Assembly: GCF_022267315.1 (NCBI RefSeq)
Contig: NZ_JAIKLE010000010.1
Span: forward strand, 118,543 to 182,542
Length of the DNA: 64,000 bases
Reading direction: 5' to 3'
Origin: Maribellus maritimus
GTDB taxonomy: Bacteria > Bacteroidota > Bacteroidia > Bacteroidales > Prolixibacteraceae
Below are positions 9,177 through 19,926 of this stretch, piece by piece. The position numbers and the translations under genes were made by a program. A model generated the notes under the pieces. It was not told the DNA's origin. It was given only the letters and a program-made list of their open reading frames with translations, and did not search any database. Numbering within the stretch: position 1 is the stretch's first letter; each line of letters begins with the position of its first letter.

Positions 9177-10931
9177 ATGTACAGAACTCATACGTGTGGT
9201 GAACTGAGAATAGAAAATTTAGGTACTGAAGTTACCCTTTCGGGCTGGGTGCAAAGAATTCGCGATTTGGGAGCAATGACTTTTGTTGATTTGCGGGATC
9301 GTTATGGAATTACACAGTTGGTTGTTGACGAAAACACAGACAAGTCGGTTGCAGAAAATTTAGAGAAACTGGGGCGTGAATTCGTGATTCAAGCAATTGG
9401 AACTGTCCGGGAACGCTCGAGTAAAAATAAAAATATAGCAACCGGCGACGTTGAAATTGCGCTGAAATCAATTCAGATTTTAAGCCCGTCGGCAGTACCA
9501 CCCTTTACAATCCAGGATGATACCGACGGCGGTGACGATCTGCGAATGAAATACCGTTATCTTGATTTACGCAGAACAGTTGTTCGCAAAAATCTGGAAT
9601 TGCGTGCAAAAATGGCCCATGCCATTCGTAATTATTTAAATGCCGATGGTTTTATTGAAACTGAAACTCCGGTATTAATTAAATCTACTCCTGAAGGTGC
9701 GCGCGATTTTGTGGTTCCTTCAAGAATGAATCCGGGTGAATTTTATGCTTTACCTCAATCACCTCAAATGTTTAAGCAGCTTTTAATGGTTGCCGGCTTC
9801 GACAAATATTATCAGATTGTAAAATGTTTTCGCGATGAAGATTTACGTGCTGATCGCCAGCCTGAATTTACTCAGATTGACTGCGAAATGTCGTTTGTTG
9901 AGCAAAAAGATGTATTGGAAACATTTGAAGGTTTAACCCGCTATATGTTTAAAGAAGTTCTGGATATAGATGTTGATGAATTTCCGTGGATGCCTTATTC
10001 CGAAGCAATGGAAAAATACGGTTCCGATAAACCTGATACCCGCTTTGAAATGCTTATCAACGATATTTCGGAAATTGTAAAAGGAAAAGATTTTGTCGTT
10101 TTTGATTCAGCGGAGTACATCGGGGCAATTTGTGCCAAAGGCTGTGCAGAATATACACGTAAACAATTGGATGGCCTTACCAACTGGGTAAAACGCCCGC
10201 AAATTGGAGCAAAAGGTTTGGTTTATGTAAAATGTAATGCTGACGGAAGCTACAAATCATCCGTCGATAAATTCTACTCTCAGGAAGAATTGAAACTGTG
10301 GGCAGAGACAACGGGCGCAGAAGCAGGTGATTTAATTTTGGTAATGTCGGGCGACAAAAACCACATGTTAGATGCACTTGGGGAATTGCGTCTTGAAATG
10401 GCTAATCAGCTTGGGCTTCGCGACAAAAAAGTATTTAAACCGCTTTGGGTGGTTGACTTCCCTCTTTTGGAATGGGATGAAGAATCACAGCGTTTCTTCG
10501 CAATGCACCATCCGTTTACTTCGCCAAAACCGGAAGATATTCCAATGCTTGACACAGCCCCCGGGAAAGTCAGAGCCAATGCTTACGACCTTGTAATTAA
10601 CGGTGTAGAAATTGGTGGCGGTTCTGTTCGTATTTTCGATTCTGAGTTACAATCAAAAATGTTTGACTTGCTCGGATTTACAAAAAAACAAGCAGAAGAG
10701 CAGTTTGGCTTCCTGATGAACGCATTCAAATACGGAGCACCGCCACATGCAGGAATTGCCTTTGGATTTGACCGGTTGGTTTCATTATTTGCCAGTCTTG
10801 ATACTATTCGTGATGTGATTGCATTTCCCAAGAACAACTCAGGTAGAGATGTGATGAACGATGCACCGGCGCCAATAGCAAAAGAGCAACTCGACGAATT
10901 AAATTTAATTTTAAACACCAAAGAAAAATAG
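9177..10931 (+). CDS. aspS: aspartyl-tRNA synthetase
   Basis: Class IIb synthetase charging tRNA-Asp. The ATG at 9177 is chosen because it gives [10 protein letters not shown], the usual bacterial AspRS start, and a 584-residue protein. The in-frame ATG at 9105 would add 24 residues with no counterpart. Order: OB-fold anticodon domain (about 1-105, [19 protein letters not shown]), catalytic domain with motif 2 around [18 protein letters not shown], a GAD insertion (about 290-420) that marks the bacterial type, and motif 3 GIAFGFDRL near the C-terminus. The family includes discriminating and non-discriminating forms, which I cannot separate here. A strong hairpin terminator follows. Confidence 0.96.
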   Translation: MYRTHTCGELRIENLGTEVTLSGWVQRIRDLGAMTFVDLRDRYGITQLVVDENTDKSVAENLEKLGREFVIQAIGTVRERSSKNKNIATGDVEIALKSIQILSPSAVPPFTIQDDTDGGDDLRMKYRYLDLRRTVVRKNLELRAKMAHAIRNYLNADGFIETETPVLIKSTPEGARDFVVPSRMNPGEFYALPQSPQMFKQLLMVAGFDKYYQIVKCFRDEDLRADRQPEFTQIDCEMSFVEQKDVLETFEGLTRYMFKEVLDIDVDEFPWMPYSEAMEKYGSDKPDTRFEMLINDISEIVKGKDFVVFDSAEYIGAICAKGCAEYTRKQLDGLTNWVKRPQIGAKGLVYVKCNADGSYKSSVDKFYSQEELKLWAETTGAEAGDLILVMSGDKNHMLDALGELRLEMANQLGLRDKKVFKPLWVVDFPLLEWDEESQRFFAMHHPFTSPKPEDIPMLDTAPGKVRANAYDLVINGVEIGGGSVRIFDSELQSKMFDLLGFTKKQAEEQFGFLMNAFKYGAPPHAGIAFGFDRLVSLFASLDTIRDVIAFPKNNSGRDVMNDAPAPIAKEQLDELNLILNTKEK

Positions 10932-10946
10932 TGCAGAGTGGCATAA

Positions 10947-10982
10947 AAAATAAAAGGGAACCACTTGGTCCCCTTTTATTTT
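10947..10982. terminator. bidirectional intrinsic terminator between aspS and the ExbD cluster
   Basis: A 16-bp stem with one mismatch (10947-10962 against 10967-10982) closes a 4-nt ACTT loop. The arms begin and end in A/T runs, so each strand gives a GC core followed by a U-rich tract. It sits between the aspS stop (10931) and the end of the convergent ExbD gene (11005) and can serve both. Confidence 0.88.
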
Positions 10983-11004
10983 TTATATCTGTTAATCAAT
11001 CAGA

Positions 11005-11475
11005 TTATCTTTCGGCTCTTTTCCTTGATGAATAGTTAATGTGAAGAGCAGCTGCTTTTCTCAACTCCTGCTTAATATCATTAACAATACCCATTTTAGT
11101 ATTTTCATCTACTTTCAATGAAGTAATCATCAAAGGTCTCTCTTCTTCTGCTCTGGCTTCTCTTTCAGCAGTAACGTAATCCTGAATATCATCAACTGTA
11201 GCAAATTCATCGTTCAACTGGATACGAGGCGCAACACCAAATGTTTTTTGGTACTGACGCAACGGTTCTCCAACATAGATATAACTTACCAATGATTTCT
11301 TTTCAAGTTTACTTAATTCTGTTGCTTCAGGAAGATGTATTTGTACTTTATACGTTACTTCACGCATTGTTGTACTAACCATAAAGAAGAATAGCAACAT
11401 GAACACAATATCAGGTAATGATGCTGTTGAAATGGGAGGTAATTCTTTTCCTCCTTTTTTTCTGAATTTACTCAT
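11005..11475 (-). CDS. ExbD/TolR-family biopolymer transport protein (second copy)
   Basis: A 156-residue ExbD-like protein. The single transmembrane helix (about 21-40, DIVFMLLFFFMVSTTM) carries the conserved aspartate near its cytoplasmic end (LPDIVFM) that takes part in proton translocation with ExbB. The remainder is periplasmic and ends in a basic SRKRAER-like tail. It follows the other ExbD gene by 2 nt, so they are surely co-transcribed. Paired ExbDs are usual in Bacteroidota motors that energise TonB-dependent transport or gliding-related machinery. Which of these applies cannot be decided here, since no TonB gene is adjacent. Confidence 0.9.
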   Translation of the reverse strand: MSKFRKKGGKELPPISTASLPDIVFMLLFFFMVSTTMREVTYKVQIHLPEATELSKLEKKSLVSYIYVGEPLRQYQKTFGVAPRIQLNDEFATVDDIQDYVTAEREARAEEERPLMITSLKVDENTKMGIVNDIKQELRKAAALHINYSSRKRAER

Positions 11476-11477
11476 AA

Positions 11478-12059
11478 TTAATTTCCTCCTACATTTTTAC
11501 CTTTAGGTTCAGCTTCTGAGATCTTTTGAGGATAAATATCGCGAATCGCACTTTGTTGATCTTCTTCCAACTCATCATAAGGTTTTCCGAAATGCTCTCG
11601 TGCCAATTCATCTCTCAATTCATTAATGGCAGCAACCAGTTCGTTTTGTACAGCGAGATATGTTCCATATCTGGTATCCAGGTCGTTTCGCAAAGATATT
11701 ACACCTTTCGTAACCATAGTTTCACCGAAGTATGCTATTTCTTTGGGTTCTTTTTCAGGCAAATTCTCTGCATTGGTAGGATTTGCCATAAACTCTTTCG
11801 CCCTGTCACGCAGTTCATCAATATTTATATATTCCCCCTCTACAAGTAGGTCGTTGTTTCTGTTTACCAAAACGACAAAAATATTACGCTCATTAATCTG
11901 AGGTGTTTCGTCAATTTGATCCGGATCGACCCATTGAGGAAGACGTCTTTCTAAACCGCTGTCAACGTCCATCGTGGTTGTTACCAGGAAAAAGATAAGC
12001 AGCATAAAAGCGATATCAGCTAATGATGATGCCGGTACTTCAGGTGTTTTTTTAGCCAT
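11478..12059 (-). CDS. ExbD/TolR-family biopolymer transport protein (first copy)
   Basis: A 193-residue ExbD paralogue with the same layout: a short cytoplasmic N-terminus, one transmembrane helix with the key aspartate (SSLADIAFMLLIFFLVTTTMDVD) and a long periplasmic domain. The C-terminal 60 residues (about 130-193), with REHFGKPYDELEEDQQSAIRD-like charged sequence, are an extension over ordinary ExbD (about 140 residues) and are shared with large ExbD proteins of Bacteroidota. It is third in the order exbB, membrane protein, exbD, exbD, each closely spaced. It is expected to form a proton-driven complex with ExbB in the inner membrane. Confidence 0.9.
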   Translation of the reverse strand: MAKKTPEVPASSLADIAFMLLIFFLVTTTMDVDSGLERRLPQWVDPDQIDETPQINERNIFVVLVNRNNDLLVEGEYINIDELRDRAKEFMANPTNAENLPEKEPKEIAYFGETMVTKGVISLRNDLDTRYGTYLAVQNELVAAINELRDELAREHFGKPYDELEEDQQSAIRDIYPQKISEAEPKGKNVGGN

Positions 12060-12095
12060 AATTTAATTTTTCCTGTTTTATTCCCACAAATAAAA

Positions 12096-12554
12096 TTATT
12101 TAAACAAACGGGTTACTGAAGAAAATACAATCGACAAAACAGCCAATCCAAGCAAGATGTATGTCGCGTACAATCCGGTATCCACTAACTTAGCTACACT
12201 TGCTGTTAATGTTCCATCATTGATAAATCTGTCAACTCCTATAAACTGAGGAATTGCATCAGAAGCCAAAGAGTAAGAAATTACAGCAACAATTGCAAAA
12301 AATGCCAGGGCAATTAACCCTCCTTTTGCGGCCTTTTTGTCGGTGAACATGTGCAATAATCCAGAGATTACAGCTACACCGGCACCAATTGCCACAAGTA
12401 TGTAGGCCCAAACCAAGTTGGTATTAATCCAACTTCCCATTGTTGGATCTTGATCGTTTTCACTAATGTTTGCCATTAATGAAACGACAAGAATTGCAGA
12501 AATGACTAGAAGGACCCACAATAGTATTGTAACAAATCTATTTGTTTTTGTCAT
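12096..12554 (-). CDS. four-helix membrane protein of the ExbB-ExbD cluster
   Basis: A 152-residue polytopic protein with four hydrophobic segments (about 10-28, 48-66, 78-96 and 128-146). It has no recognisable catalytic motif. It is inserted between the ExbB gene (8 nt upstream) and the first ExbD gene (36 nt downstream), in the same operon. The position suggests an accessory component of the motor. Similar small membrane proteins are found at this place in other Bacteroidota ExbB-ExbD clusters, to my recollection; this needs a search. No function is assigned. Confidence 0.75.
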   Translation of the reverse strand: MTKTNRFVTILLWVLLVISAILVVSLMANISENDQDPTMGSWINTNLVWAYILVAIGAGVAVISGLLHMFTDKKAAKGGLIALAFFAIVAVISYSLASDAIPQFIGVDRFINDGTLTASVAKLVDTGLYATYILLGLAVLSIVFSSVTRLFK

Positions 12555-12562
12555 GGGTATCC

Positions 12563-13366
12563 TTATTTTTTCATGTTATGTTTTACCAATAAATCTAAAA
12601 GAGAAATAGATGCATCCTCCATGTTATTGATAATACTATCAATTTTTGAAACACAGTAGTTGTAGAAAATCTGAAGAATGATTGCAACAACAAGACCTGT
12701 TACTGTTGTAATCAAAGCCACTTTAATACCGTTTGCTACCAATGAGGGAGAAATATCACCCGCAACTTCGATAGCATCGAAAGCGCCAATCATCCCGATA
12801 ACTGTTCCCATGAAACCAAGCATCGGTGCAAGAGCGATAAACAATGCAATCCAGCTTAATCCTTTTTCAAGTAAACCTGCCTGCACACCTCCGTAAGAAA
12901 TAATTGATTTTTCAACTACGTCGATACCGTGGTCTGCTCTGTCAAGCCCCTGGTAAAAAATACTTGCCACCGGACCTCTGGTAGTACGACAAACATCTTT
13001 TGCAGCTTCAACACCTCCGTTATCCAAAGCTTCTTCAACTTTGGCCAACAGTTTCTTAGTGTTGCTGGTTGCCAAATTAAGGTAAAGTACTCTTTCAATT
13101 GCAAATGCCAAACCTAAAATAAGTGAGATTAATACAAACGACATGAAAGTAGGATTACCTTCAATAAATTTTTGTTTGAGCTGGCTGTGCAATGATTTTC
13201 CTTCTTCTGCCGCTGCGGCAGCTTCTTCTTCCTGATCAGCAGCCAAATCCACTTCCTCGGTAGTAGTTGATTCTTGTGCAGCTGCCTCATCCTGTGCAAC
13301 CACAGCGTTAGATGCCCCAAAAATCAGCATCCCAAATACTGCTATTAACGCGAATAGTCTTTTCAT
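12563..13366 (-). CDS. MotA/TolQ/ExbB proton channel family protein
   Basis: A 267-residue ExbB-type subunit that forms the proton channel of the motor with ExbD. It begins with a cleavable-looking signal sequence (LFALIAVFGMLIFGASNAVVAQ), then an acidic alanine/glutamate-rich linker (about 25-55), then three transmembrane helices: FMSFVLISLILGLAFAIERVL, the LSWIALFIALAPMLGFMGTV segment with the conserved LGFxGTVxGM motif, and ALITTVTGLVVAIILQIFYNY. The N-terminal extension is typical of Bacteroidota ExbB proteins. It is first in the four-gene operon. Confidence 0.92.
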   Translation of the reverse strand: MKRLFALIAVFGMLIFGASNAVVAQDEAAAQESTTTEEVDLAADQEEEAAAAAEEGKSLHSQLKQKFIEGNPTFMSFVLISLILGLAFAIERVLYLNLATSNTKKLLAKVEEALDNGGVEAAKDVCRTTRGPVASIFYQGLDRADHGIDVVEKSIISYGGVQAGLLEKGLSWIALFIALAPMLGFMGTVIGMIGAFDAIEVAGDISPSLVANGIKVALITTVTGLVVAIILQIFYNYCVSKIDSIINNMEDASISLLDLLVKHNMKK

Positions 13367-13512
13367 AATTGATTTGAATTTTTAATTAATAATCTCTTGA
13401 TTTTTTGATTGTATTGATTTTAATATTTAAAATATTGCCTTTTGCCACAAATAATATGCCTCCTTTTTTAAACGAATGCTTTTTTTTTATTCACGAATAT
13501 TTTCTCTACTAC

Positions 13513-13601
<89 letters not shown>

Positions 13602-13671
13602 AGTGTTTTATGCTGGCATGCCAAAAAATAAGGCCTGCAAATTAATAAAAAATTGTGAATAAAAAATAATG

Positions 13672-14715
13672 CTATTCACTAATTTCCCCTCGTAAGCTTT
13701 TATTGAGATACATTTTTATTTCATTGCCTGACAACCCTTGTCCTAATAAAAACATCATCTTTGTGATAGCAGCTTCAGTGGTCATATCTTTACCCGAAAC
13801 AACACCTGCATTCAACAGTTCCAAACTCGTTTCATACTGCCCCATAGAAACCTTTCCTCCCTCACATTGTGTAATATTCAAAAAAACAATCCCTTTTTTT
13901 ATTGCTCTCTTTATGCAATTAATCAACCACCGTGAAGTCGGTACATTTCCGGAACCAAAAGTCTCCAGCACAACACCTTTCAATCCGTGAGTGTTTAAAA
14001 TTGAATTAAACACGTTTCGATTAACCCCGGGAAACATCTTCAAAATTACGACATTATCATCAAACATTGTACTTACTTTCAAAATCCCCTTGTTCTCAGA
14101 ATAATAAATGTACTCCGGGCTAAACCGAATGTCAACCCCTGCAGTTGCTAAAACCGGATAGTTTACAGAGGTAAAGGCACTAAATTGGTCAGCATCTCTT
14201 TTTATTGTACGGTTCCCCCGAAATAATTTAAAATCAAAATAAATACAGACTTCCGGTACCATACATCTCCCATTCTTACGTGCTGCCGCAATCTCAACCG
14301 ATGTAATCAAATTTTCCTTTCCGTCGGTTCTCAAAGTTCCTATTGGGAGTTGCGAACCAGTTAAAATAATAGGCTTATCCAGATTCTCAAACATAAAACT
14401 CAATGCTGAAGCTGTATACGCCATAGTATCGGTTCCGTGTAATATTACAAACCCATCAAACGAATTATAATTTTTCTCTATGGTTTTAGCAATTTTTATC
14501 CAAACAGCCGGATTCATATTTGATGAATCGAGTACCGGGTTCAGGATTACTGTTTTAATGTTGTAATTAAACTTATTTAGCTCTGGAACTTCATCGGTTA
14601 TTTGATCAAATTTTACAGGAGCAAGTGTTCCTGTTTGCGGATGTTGAACCATTCCAATCGTTCCGCCTGTATATATAATTAATATAGAAGCTTTTTGATT
14701 TATATTTCTATTCAT
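13672..14715 (-). CDS. ansA: type I L-asparaginase
   Basis: A 347-residue asparaginase that hydrolyses asparagine to aspartate and ammonia. Both active-site threonine loops are clear: LIIYTGGTIGM near the N-terminus and FVILHGTDTMAYTASALSF (about 93-110). GSQLPIGTLRTDGKENL and LETFGSGNVP complete the fold. No signal peptide is seen, which fits the cytoplasmic type I enzyme. It lies 30 nt downstream side-by-side with tatD on the same strand, ahead of the tRNA-Ser gene. Start at 14715 gives full length; two methionine-free residues precede the conserved core. Confidence 0.93.
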   Translation of the reverse strand: MNRNINQKASILIIYTGGTIGMVQHPQTGTLAPVKFDQITDEVPELNKFNYNIKTVILNPVLDSSNMNPAVWIKIAKTIEKNYNSFDGFVILHGTDTMAYTASALSFMFENLDKPIILTGSQLPIGTLRTDGKENLITSVEIAAARKNGRCMVPEVCIYFDFKLFRGNRTIKRDADQFSAFTSVNYPVLATAGVDIRFSPEYIYYSENKGILKVSTMFDDNVVILKMFPGVNRNVFNSILNTHGLKGVVLETFGSGNVPTSRWLINCIKRAIKKGIVFLNITQCEGGKVSMGQYETSLELLNAGVVSGKDMTTEAAITKMMFLLGQGLSGNEIKMYLNKSLRGEISE

Positions 14716-14745
14716 TAATATAAAATGAAATGGATATGCAATTTA

Positions 14746-15510
14746 TTAAATTCCAAACAAATTGCGCGCATTTGCAGTTGTTATTTCCGCTACTTTTTCG
14801 ACGGGCACATCATAAATCTCGGCTACTTTTTGGGCAATATATACCAAATACGAACTTTCGTTTCTCCGTCCTCTTTTAGGTTCAGGCGCCAGATACGGCG
14901 AATCCGTTTCCAATACAAAATTTGAAAGCTCAAAATTACTAATCACTTCATCCAAATCACTGTTTTTAAACGTAACGACTCCTCCTATTCCCAATAAAAA
15001 ACCCAAATCAATAATTTTCCGGGCTTCCTTCTTGCTACCGGTAAAACAATGGAATATTCCCCTCAGGTTCCCGTCTTGTTCTTCTTTTACAATTTTATAG
15101 ACTTCACTAAAAGAATTTCTTACATGAATAACGATGGGAAGGCTTTTATTTTTCGCGAGCCTTACCTGAAATCGAAATGCATCTTCCTGCTGTTTCACAA
15201 AGGTTTGCGACCAATATAAATCAATACCTATTTCGCCAACACCATAAAAATTATGCTTGTCAAACCAGTACTCTACCGCCTCTAACTCCTGTTTATAATC
15301 TTCATCTACAGAAGTTGGGTGAAGTCCCATTAAAGGATAGCACAGATGCGGATAAGAGTTTGATACGTCAACAAGATGCTTGGCTGTACCTGAATCAATA
15401 TTGGGAAGAATAATCTTCTTTATATTATTATTGTAGGCCTTTTGAATCACATCGTCGAAATCATGTGAAAAATCCTCAGAATAAATATGCGAATGTGTAT
15501 CAATCAACAT
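14746..15510 (-). CDS. TatD-family metal-dependent hydrolase
   Basis: A 254-residue TIM-barrel metallohydrolase. The N-terminal metal motif DTHSHIY, the GEIGIDLYW glutamate, PIVIHVRNS histidine, GIFHCFTGS histidine and LETDSPYLAP aspartate appear in the order of the family. TatD proteins are 3'-5' exonucleases or DNases, and some may act as deacylases on D-aminoacyl-tRNA or other substrates, so the exact substrate remains open. It sits downstream of gdhA, separated from it by a long inverted repeat, and 30 nt upstream of ansA. Confidence 0.9.
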   Translation of the reverse strand: MLIDTHSHIYSEDFSHDFDDVIQKAYNNNIKKIILPNIDSGTAKHLVDVSNSYPHLCYPLMGLHPTSVDEDYKQELEAVEYWFDKHNFYGVGEIGIDLYWSQTFVKQQEDAFRFQVRLAKNKSLPIVIHVRNSFSEVYKIVKEEQDGNLRGIFHCFTGSKKEARKIIDLGFLLGIGGVVTFKNSDLDEVISNFELSNFVLETDSPYLAPEPKRGRRNESSYLVYIAQKVAEIYDVPVEKVAEITTANARNLFGI

Positions 15511-15542
15511 AAAAACAAAATTTCGACGAATATATAAAAGGT

Positions 15543-15604
15543 TTTATCCTGAAACACATCTTCTATTTTATCAATAGATTAAATTTTATGTATTTCAGGA
15601 TAAA
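15543..15604. repeat. 17-bp inverted repeat (long hairpin) between gdhA and tatD
   Basis: Arms 15543-15559 (TTTATCCTGAAACACAT) and 15588-15604 match over 17 bp with one wobble-compatible mismatch. The 28-nt loop contains a nested TCTAT/ATAGA pair. It begins 31 nt past the gdhA stop and ends 33 nt before tatD. It lacks a clean U tract on either strand, so it may be an mRNA-stabilising or attenuating hairpin rather than a simple terminator. Confidence 0.7.
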
Positions 15605-15634
15605 TTAATATTGGTACCTCTTTGAAAAACAGAA

Positions 15635-16969
15635 TTATACAATTCCCTGGGCCAACATAGCTTCAGCCACCTTTACAAAACCACCAACATTTGCGCCTTT
15701 TACATAATCGATGGAGTTTCCATTTCTACCGTAGTGTACGCAGGTTTCGTGAATATTCTTCATAATTCCTTTTAATCGTGCGTCAACTTCTTCACGCGGC
15801 CAGTTTATTCGCATACTGTTTTGCGACATTTCCAAGCCGGAAACAGCCACACCTCCTGCATTTACTGCTTTACCCGGAGCATAATCGATTTGCTCACTTA
15901 AATAATCAACAGCATCGGCTGTACATCCCATATTGGAAGCTTCGGCCAGCATCTTGCAGCCATTCTTCACCAAAGTCTTGGCGTCATCCAAATCAACTTC
16001 ATTTTCTGTTGCACAAGGCATTGCCAAATCAACAGGAACTTCCCAGGGGCGTTTACCTGCAAAAAACTGAGCTCCAAATTCTTCTGCATAAGGTTCCACT
16101 ATATCGTTGTTTGTGGCTCGCAACTCAAGCAAATATTCAACTTTGTCTCCTGATACTCCTTCAGAATCAAAAATATATCCATCAGGACCTGAAATCGTAA
16201 CAACTTTTCCTCCCAGTTCATTAATTTTTGTAATTGCCCCCCAGGCCACATTTCCAAATCCGGAAACTGAGATTGTCTTTCCTTCAATGTCTTCACCAAT
16301 ACGGTGAAACATATGTTGTGCAAAATAAACCGCACCAAAACCGGTCGCTTCCGGACGGATCAGACTTCCTCCCCAGGCAAGTCCTTTTCCGGTAAGCACT
16401 CCGGTAAATTCGTTTTTTAACCTTTTATACTGTCCAAACAGATATCCTATTTCCCGGCCGCCCACACCAATATCTCCCGCAGGAACATCAGTGTTTGGAC
16501 CAATGTGGCGATACAGTTCAGTCATAAAACTTTGACAGAACCGCATAATTTCAGCGTCGGTTTTTCCTTTGGGACTGAAATCAGAACCGCCTTTCCCTCC
16601 GCCCATCGGAAGTGTAGTTAAACTGTTTTTAAAAGTCTGCTCAAACCCTAAAAACTTTAAAATACTTAATGTAACGCTGGAATGAAACCTCAATCCTCCC
16701 TTATAAGGACCTAAAGCAGAATTAAATTCAACCCGATAGCCGCGGTTTATTTGCACCTCTCCACGATCGTCCACCCATGGAACACGAAACATGATAACCC
16801 GCTCCGGTTCTACCATTCGCTCCAGAATTTTTGCTTTCTGATAACGTGGATTTTTTTCATAAAACTCCCAAACTGAACCGATTACTTCTTCCACAGCCTG
16901 GTGAAATTCACTTTCGCCCGGAGTTCGTTTCTCCAAATCAGCAATGAACTCATTTATATCTGTTTTCAT
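15635..16969 (-). CDS. gdhA: NADP-type glutamate dehydrogenase
   Basis: Glutamate dehydrogenase interconverting 2-oxoglutarate plus ammonia and glutamate, the main ammonia entry point in Bacteroidota. ATG at 16969 (MKTDINEF) gives 444 residues, matching the hexameric small-subunit family. The longer frame to 17038 adds a 23-residue hydrophobic stretch without counterpart. Visible blocks: FRVPWVDDRGEVQINRGYRVE, the catalytic-lysine region LPMGGGKGGSDF, PAGDIGVGGREIGYL, and the dinucleotide-binding VSGFGNVAWGA. NADP preference is inferred from the E. coli-type sequence. Upstream (17111-17124) lies a short CTGAC-N4-GTCAG dyad. Confidence 0.95.
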   Translation of the reverse strand: MKTDINEFIADLEKRTPGESEFHQAVEEVIGSVWEFYEKNPRYQKAKILERMVEPERVIMFRVPWVDDRGEVQINRGYRVEFNSALGPYKGGLRFHSSVTLSILKFLGFEQTFKNSLTTLPMGGGKGGSDFSPKGKTDAEIMRFCQSFMTELYRHIGPNTDVPAGDIGVGGREIGYLFGQYKRLKNEFTGVLTGKGLAWGGSLIRPEATGFGAVYFAQHMFHRIGEDIEGKTISVSGFGNVAWGAITKINELGGKVVTISGPDGYIFDSEGVSGDKVEYLLELRATNNDIVEPYAEEFGAQFFAGKRPWEVPVDLAMPCATENEVDLDDAKTLVKNGCKMLAEASNMGCTADAVDYLSEQIDYAPGKAVNAGGVAVSGLEMSQNSMRINWPREEVDARLKGIMKNIHETCVHYGRNGNSIDYVKGANVGGFVKVAEAMLAQGIV

Positions 16970-17139
16970 TTCTTTATTTATTTTGAAATAATGTGTAAAG
17001 GTAGAAATCAAAAAAAATAAAAAACAAGAAATACCCAAATATTAAACAAGAACCAAAACACTCAAAAACAACACATTACACCTTCCAAGAAAGATGTTAA
17101 AAAGCAGTATCTGACAATCGTCAGTTTTTGGAAAAGCAA

Positions 17140-17170
17140 AAAAGCCCTTCCCATGAAGAGAAGAGCTTTT
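17140..17170 (-). terminator. intrinsic terminator downstream of groEL
   Basis: Read on the minus strand, AAAAGCTCTTC pairs with GAAGGGCTTTT (11 bp, one G-U) around a 9-nt loop and runs into further T residues. It starts 26 nt beyond the groEL stop and would also protect gdhA, downstream on the same strand, from groEL read-through. Confidence 0.8.
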
Positions 17171-17195
17171 CTGATTTTATTATGAGTTGTGATTT

Positions 17196-19143
<1,948 letters not shown>

Positions 19144-19345
19144 AGTTGTTTAGTTTTATACATTAAACATTTATATTTTTCAAAAATCGACACCCTCCTT
19201 TATCATATTCTGTGCCAAGTAGCCGCAGTGCTTCCATTCGCAGAAAACAAAGACAAAATTACACTCGAAAGCGTTCACCCAAGCTAACCCAAACACACAA
19301 ACAACAACAAATCAATACGTTAACACAGATGACATTGATTATGAC

Positions 19346-19453
19346 ATGCTGACAGCAGAGAAAGTTCTCGATTCGGGTTACAAACAATATTCAAAAAAGA
19401 ATATTGAAATATCTAAAGTTCCGGAACAAAATGAAAAGATTAACTCCAATTAA
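19346..19453 (+). pseudogene. 35-codon coding-like frame, possible remnant of a lost gene
   Basis: From the ATG at 19346 a 35-residue peptide (MLTAEKVLDSGYKQYSKKNI then hydrophilic residues) is encoded, and the same frame is open upstream back to 19223 without an ATG. Amino-acid composition looks protein-like (helical, lysine/glutamate rich), and the stop lies 30 nt before a hairpin that could terminate plus-strand transcription. No ribosome binding site is seen and the family is unknown. It could be the tail of a decayed gene, a real small protein, or chance. Confidence 0.3.
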
Positions 19454-19483
19454 AAAGTTAAGGTCGAAAAATTTGCACATAAA

Positions 19484-19516
19484 AAAAGGCTGCTCATTTC
19501 TATCAAGCAGCCTTTT
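19484..19516. terminator. intrinsic terminator downstream of secG (bidirectional)
   Basis: A perfect 11-bp stem AAAAGGCTGCT/AGCAGCCTTTT encloses an 11-nt loop, with A/T runs on both sides. It starts 23 nt beyond the secG stop on the minus strand and can also terminate plus-strand transcription from 19223-19453. Confidence 0.87.
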
Positions 19517-19538
19517 ATATTGTATTGTATCTATATTC

Positions 19539-19916
19539 CTACTGTTCTCCGTCATCATCTCCGTTTGCCGGAGTTTCGGTATTCTGATCGTTTGTAGAAG
19601 CCGGAGGTGTAGTCGGGAAACTTGGCACCTGAGTTGGGTCAACAGTATTTTCAATCTGGTCGCGAACCATTGATTCATCAACTCCGCCTTGCTGACGTGG
19701 AATAAATGCTGAACCTAAAATCGACAAAACCAAAAGAGAAGCTGCTAACACCCACGTTCCCTTTTCAAGGAAATCAGTTGTTTTACGAACACCCATTACC
19801 TGATTCGATGATTGAAAGTTACTGGCCAAACCGCCGCCTTTTGAGTTCTGCACCAACACGATAAGCACCAAAAGGATACAAACGATAAATATTAAAACGG
19901 TTATTAATGTGTACAT
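19539..19916 (-). CDS. secG: preprotein translocase subunit SecG
   Basis: A 125-residue SecG, the small accessory subunit of the SecYEG channel. Two transmembrane helices are seen (about 3-21 and 54-72) separated by the conserved cytosolic loop VQNSKGGGLASNFQSSNQVMGVRKTTDFLEK-type sequence that marks the family. The C-terminal 45 residues are low complexity and rich in T, P, N, D and E, longer than in E. coli SecG but common in Bacteroidota. It is last in the run sigma-54 activator, LptE-like lipoprotein, TPR-like protein, secG, all on the minus strand with short gaps. Confidence 0.93.
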   Translation of the reverse strand: MYTLITVLIFIVCILLVLIVLVQNSKGGGLASNFQSSNQVMGVRKTTDFLEKGTWVLAASLLVLSILGSAFIPRQQGGVDESMVRDQIENTVDPTQVPSFPTTPPASTNDQNTETPANGDDDGEQ

Positions 19917-19926
19917 TTTTCGCTTA

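Larger units (their letters stand above)
19144..19538. other. groES upstream region with leftover coding-like frame
   Basis: This 395-nt gap holds the groES leader, a plus-strand stretch open without a stop from 19223 to 19453, and the hairpin terminator shared with secG. No RNA gene was recognised. Confidence 0.6.

Noticed and set aside
17111..17129. CTGAC-AATC-GTCAG-TTTTT as a plus-strand terminator
   Set aside because: There is no plus-strand gene to end here; the stem is only 5 bp. It could at most be an operator for gdhA.
19184..19260. Possible CIRCE element upstream of groES
   Set aside because: Only a partial half-site resemblance (GCAGTGCTT) is found; the matching inverted half is missing.
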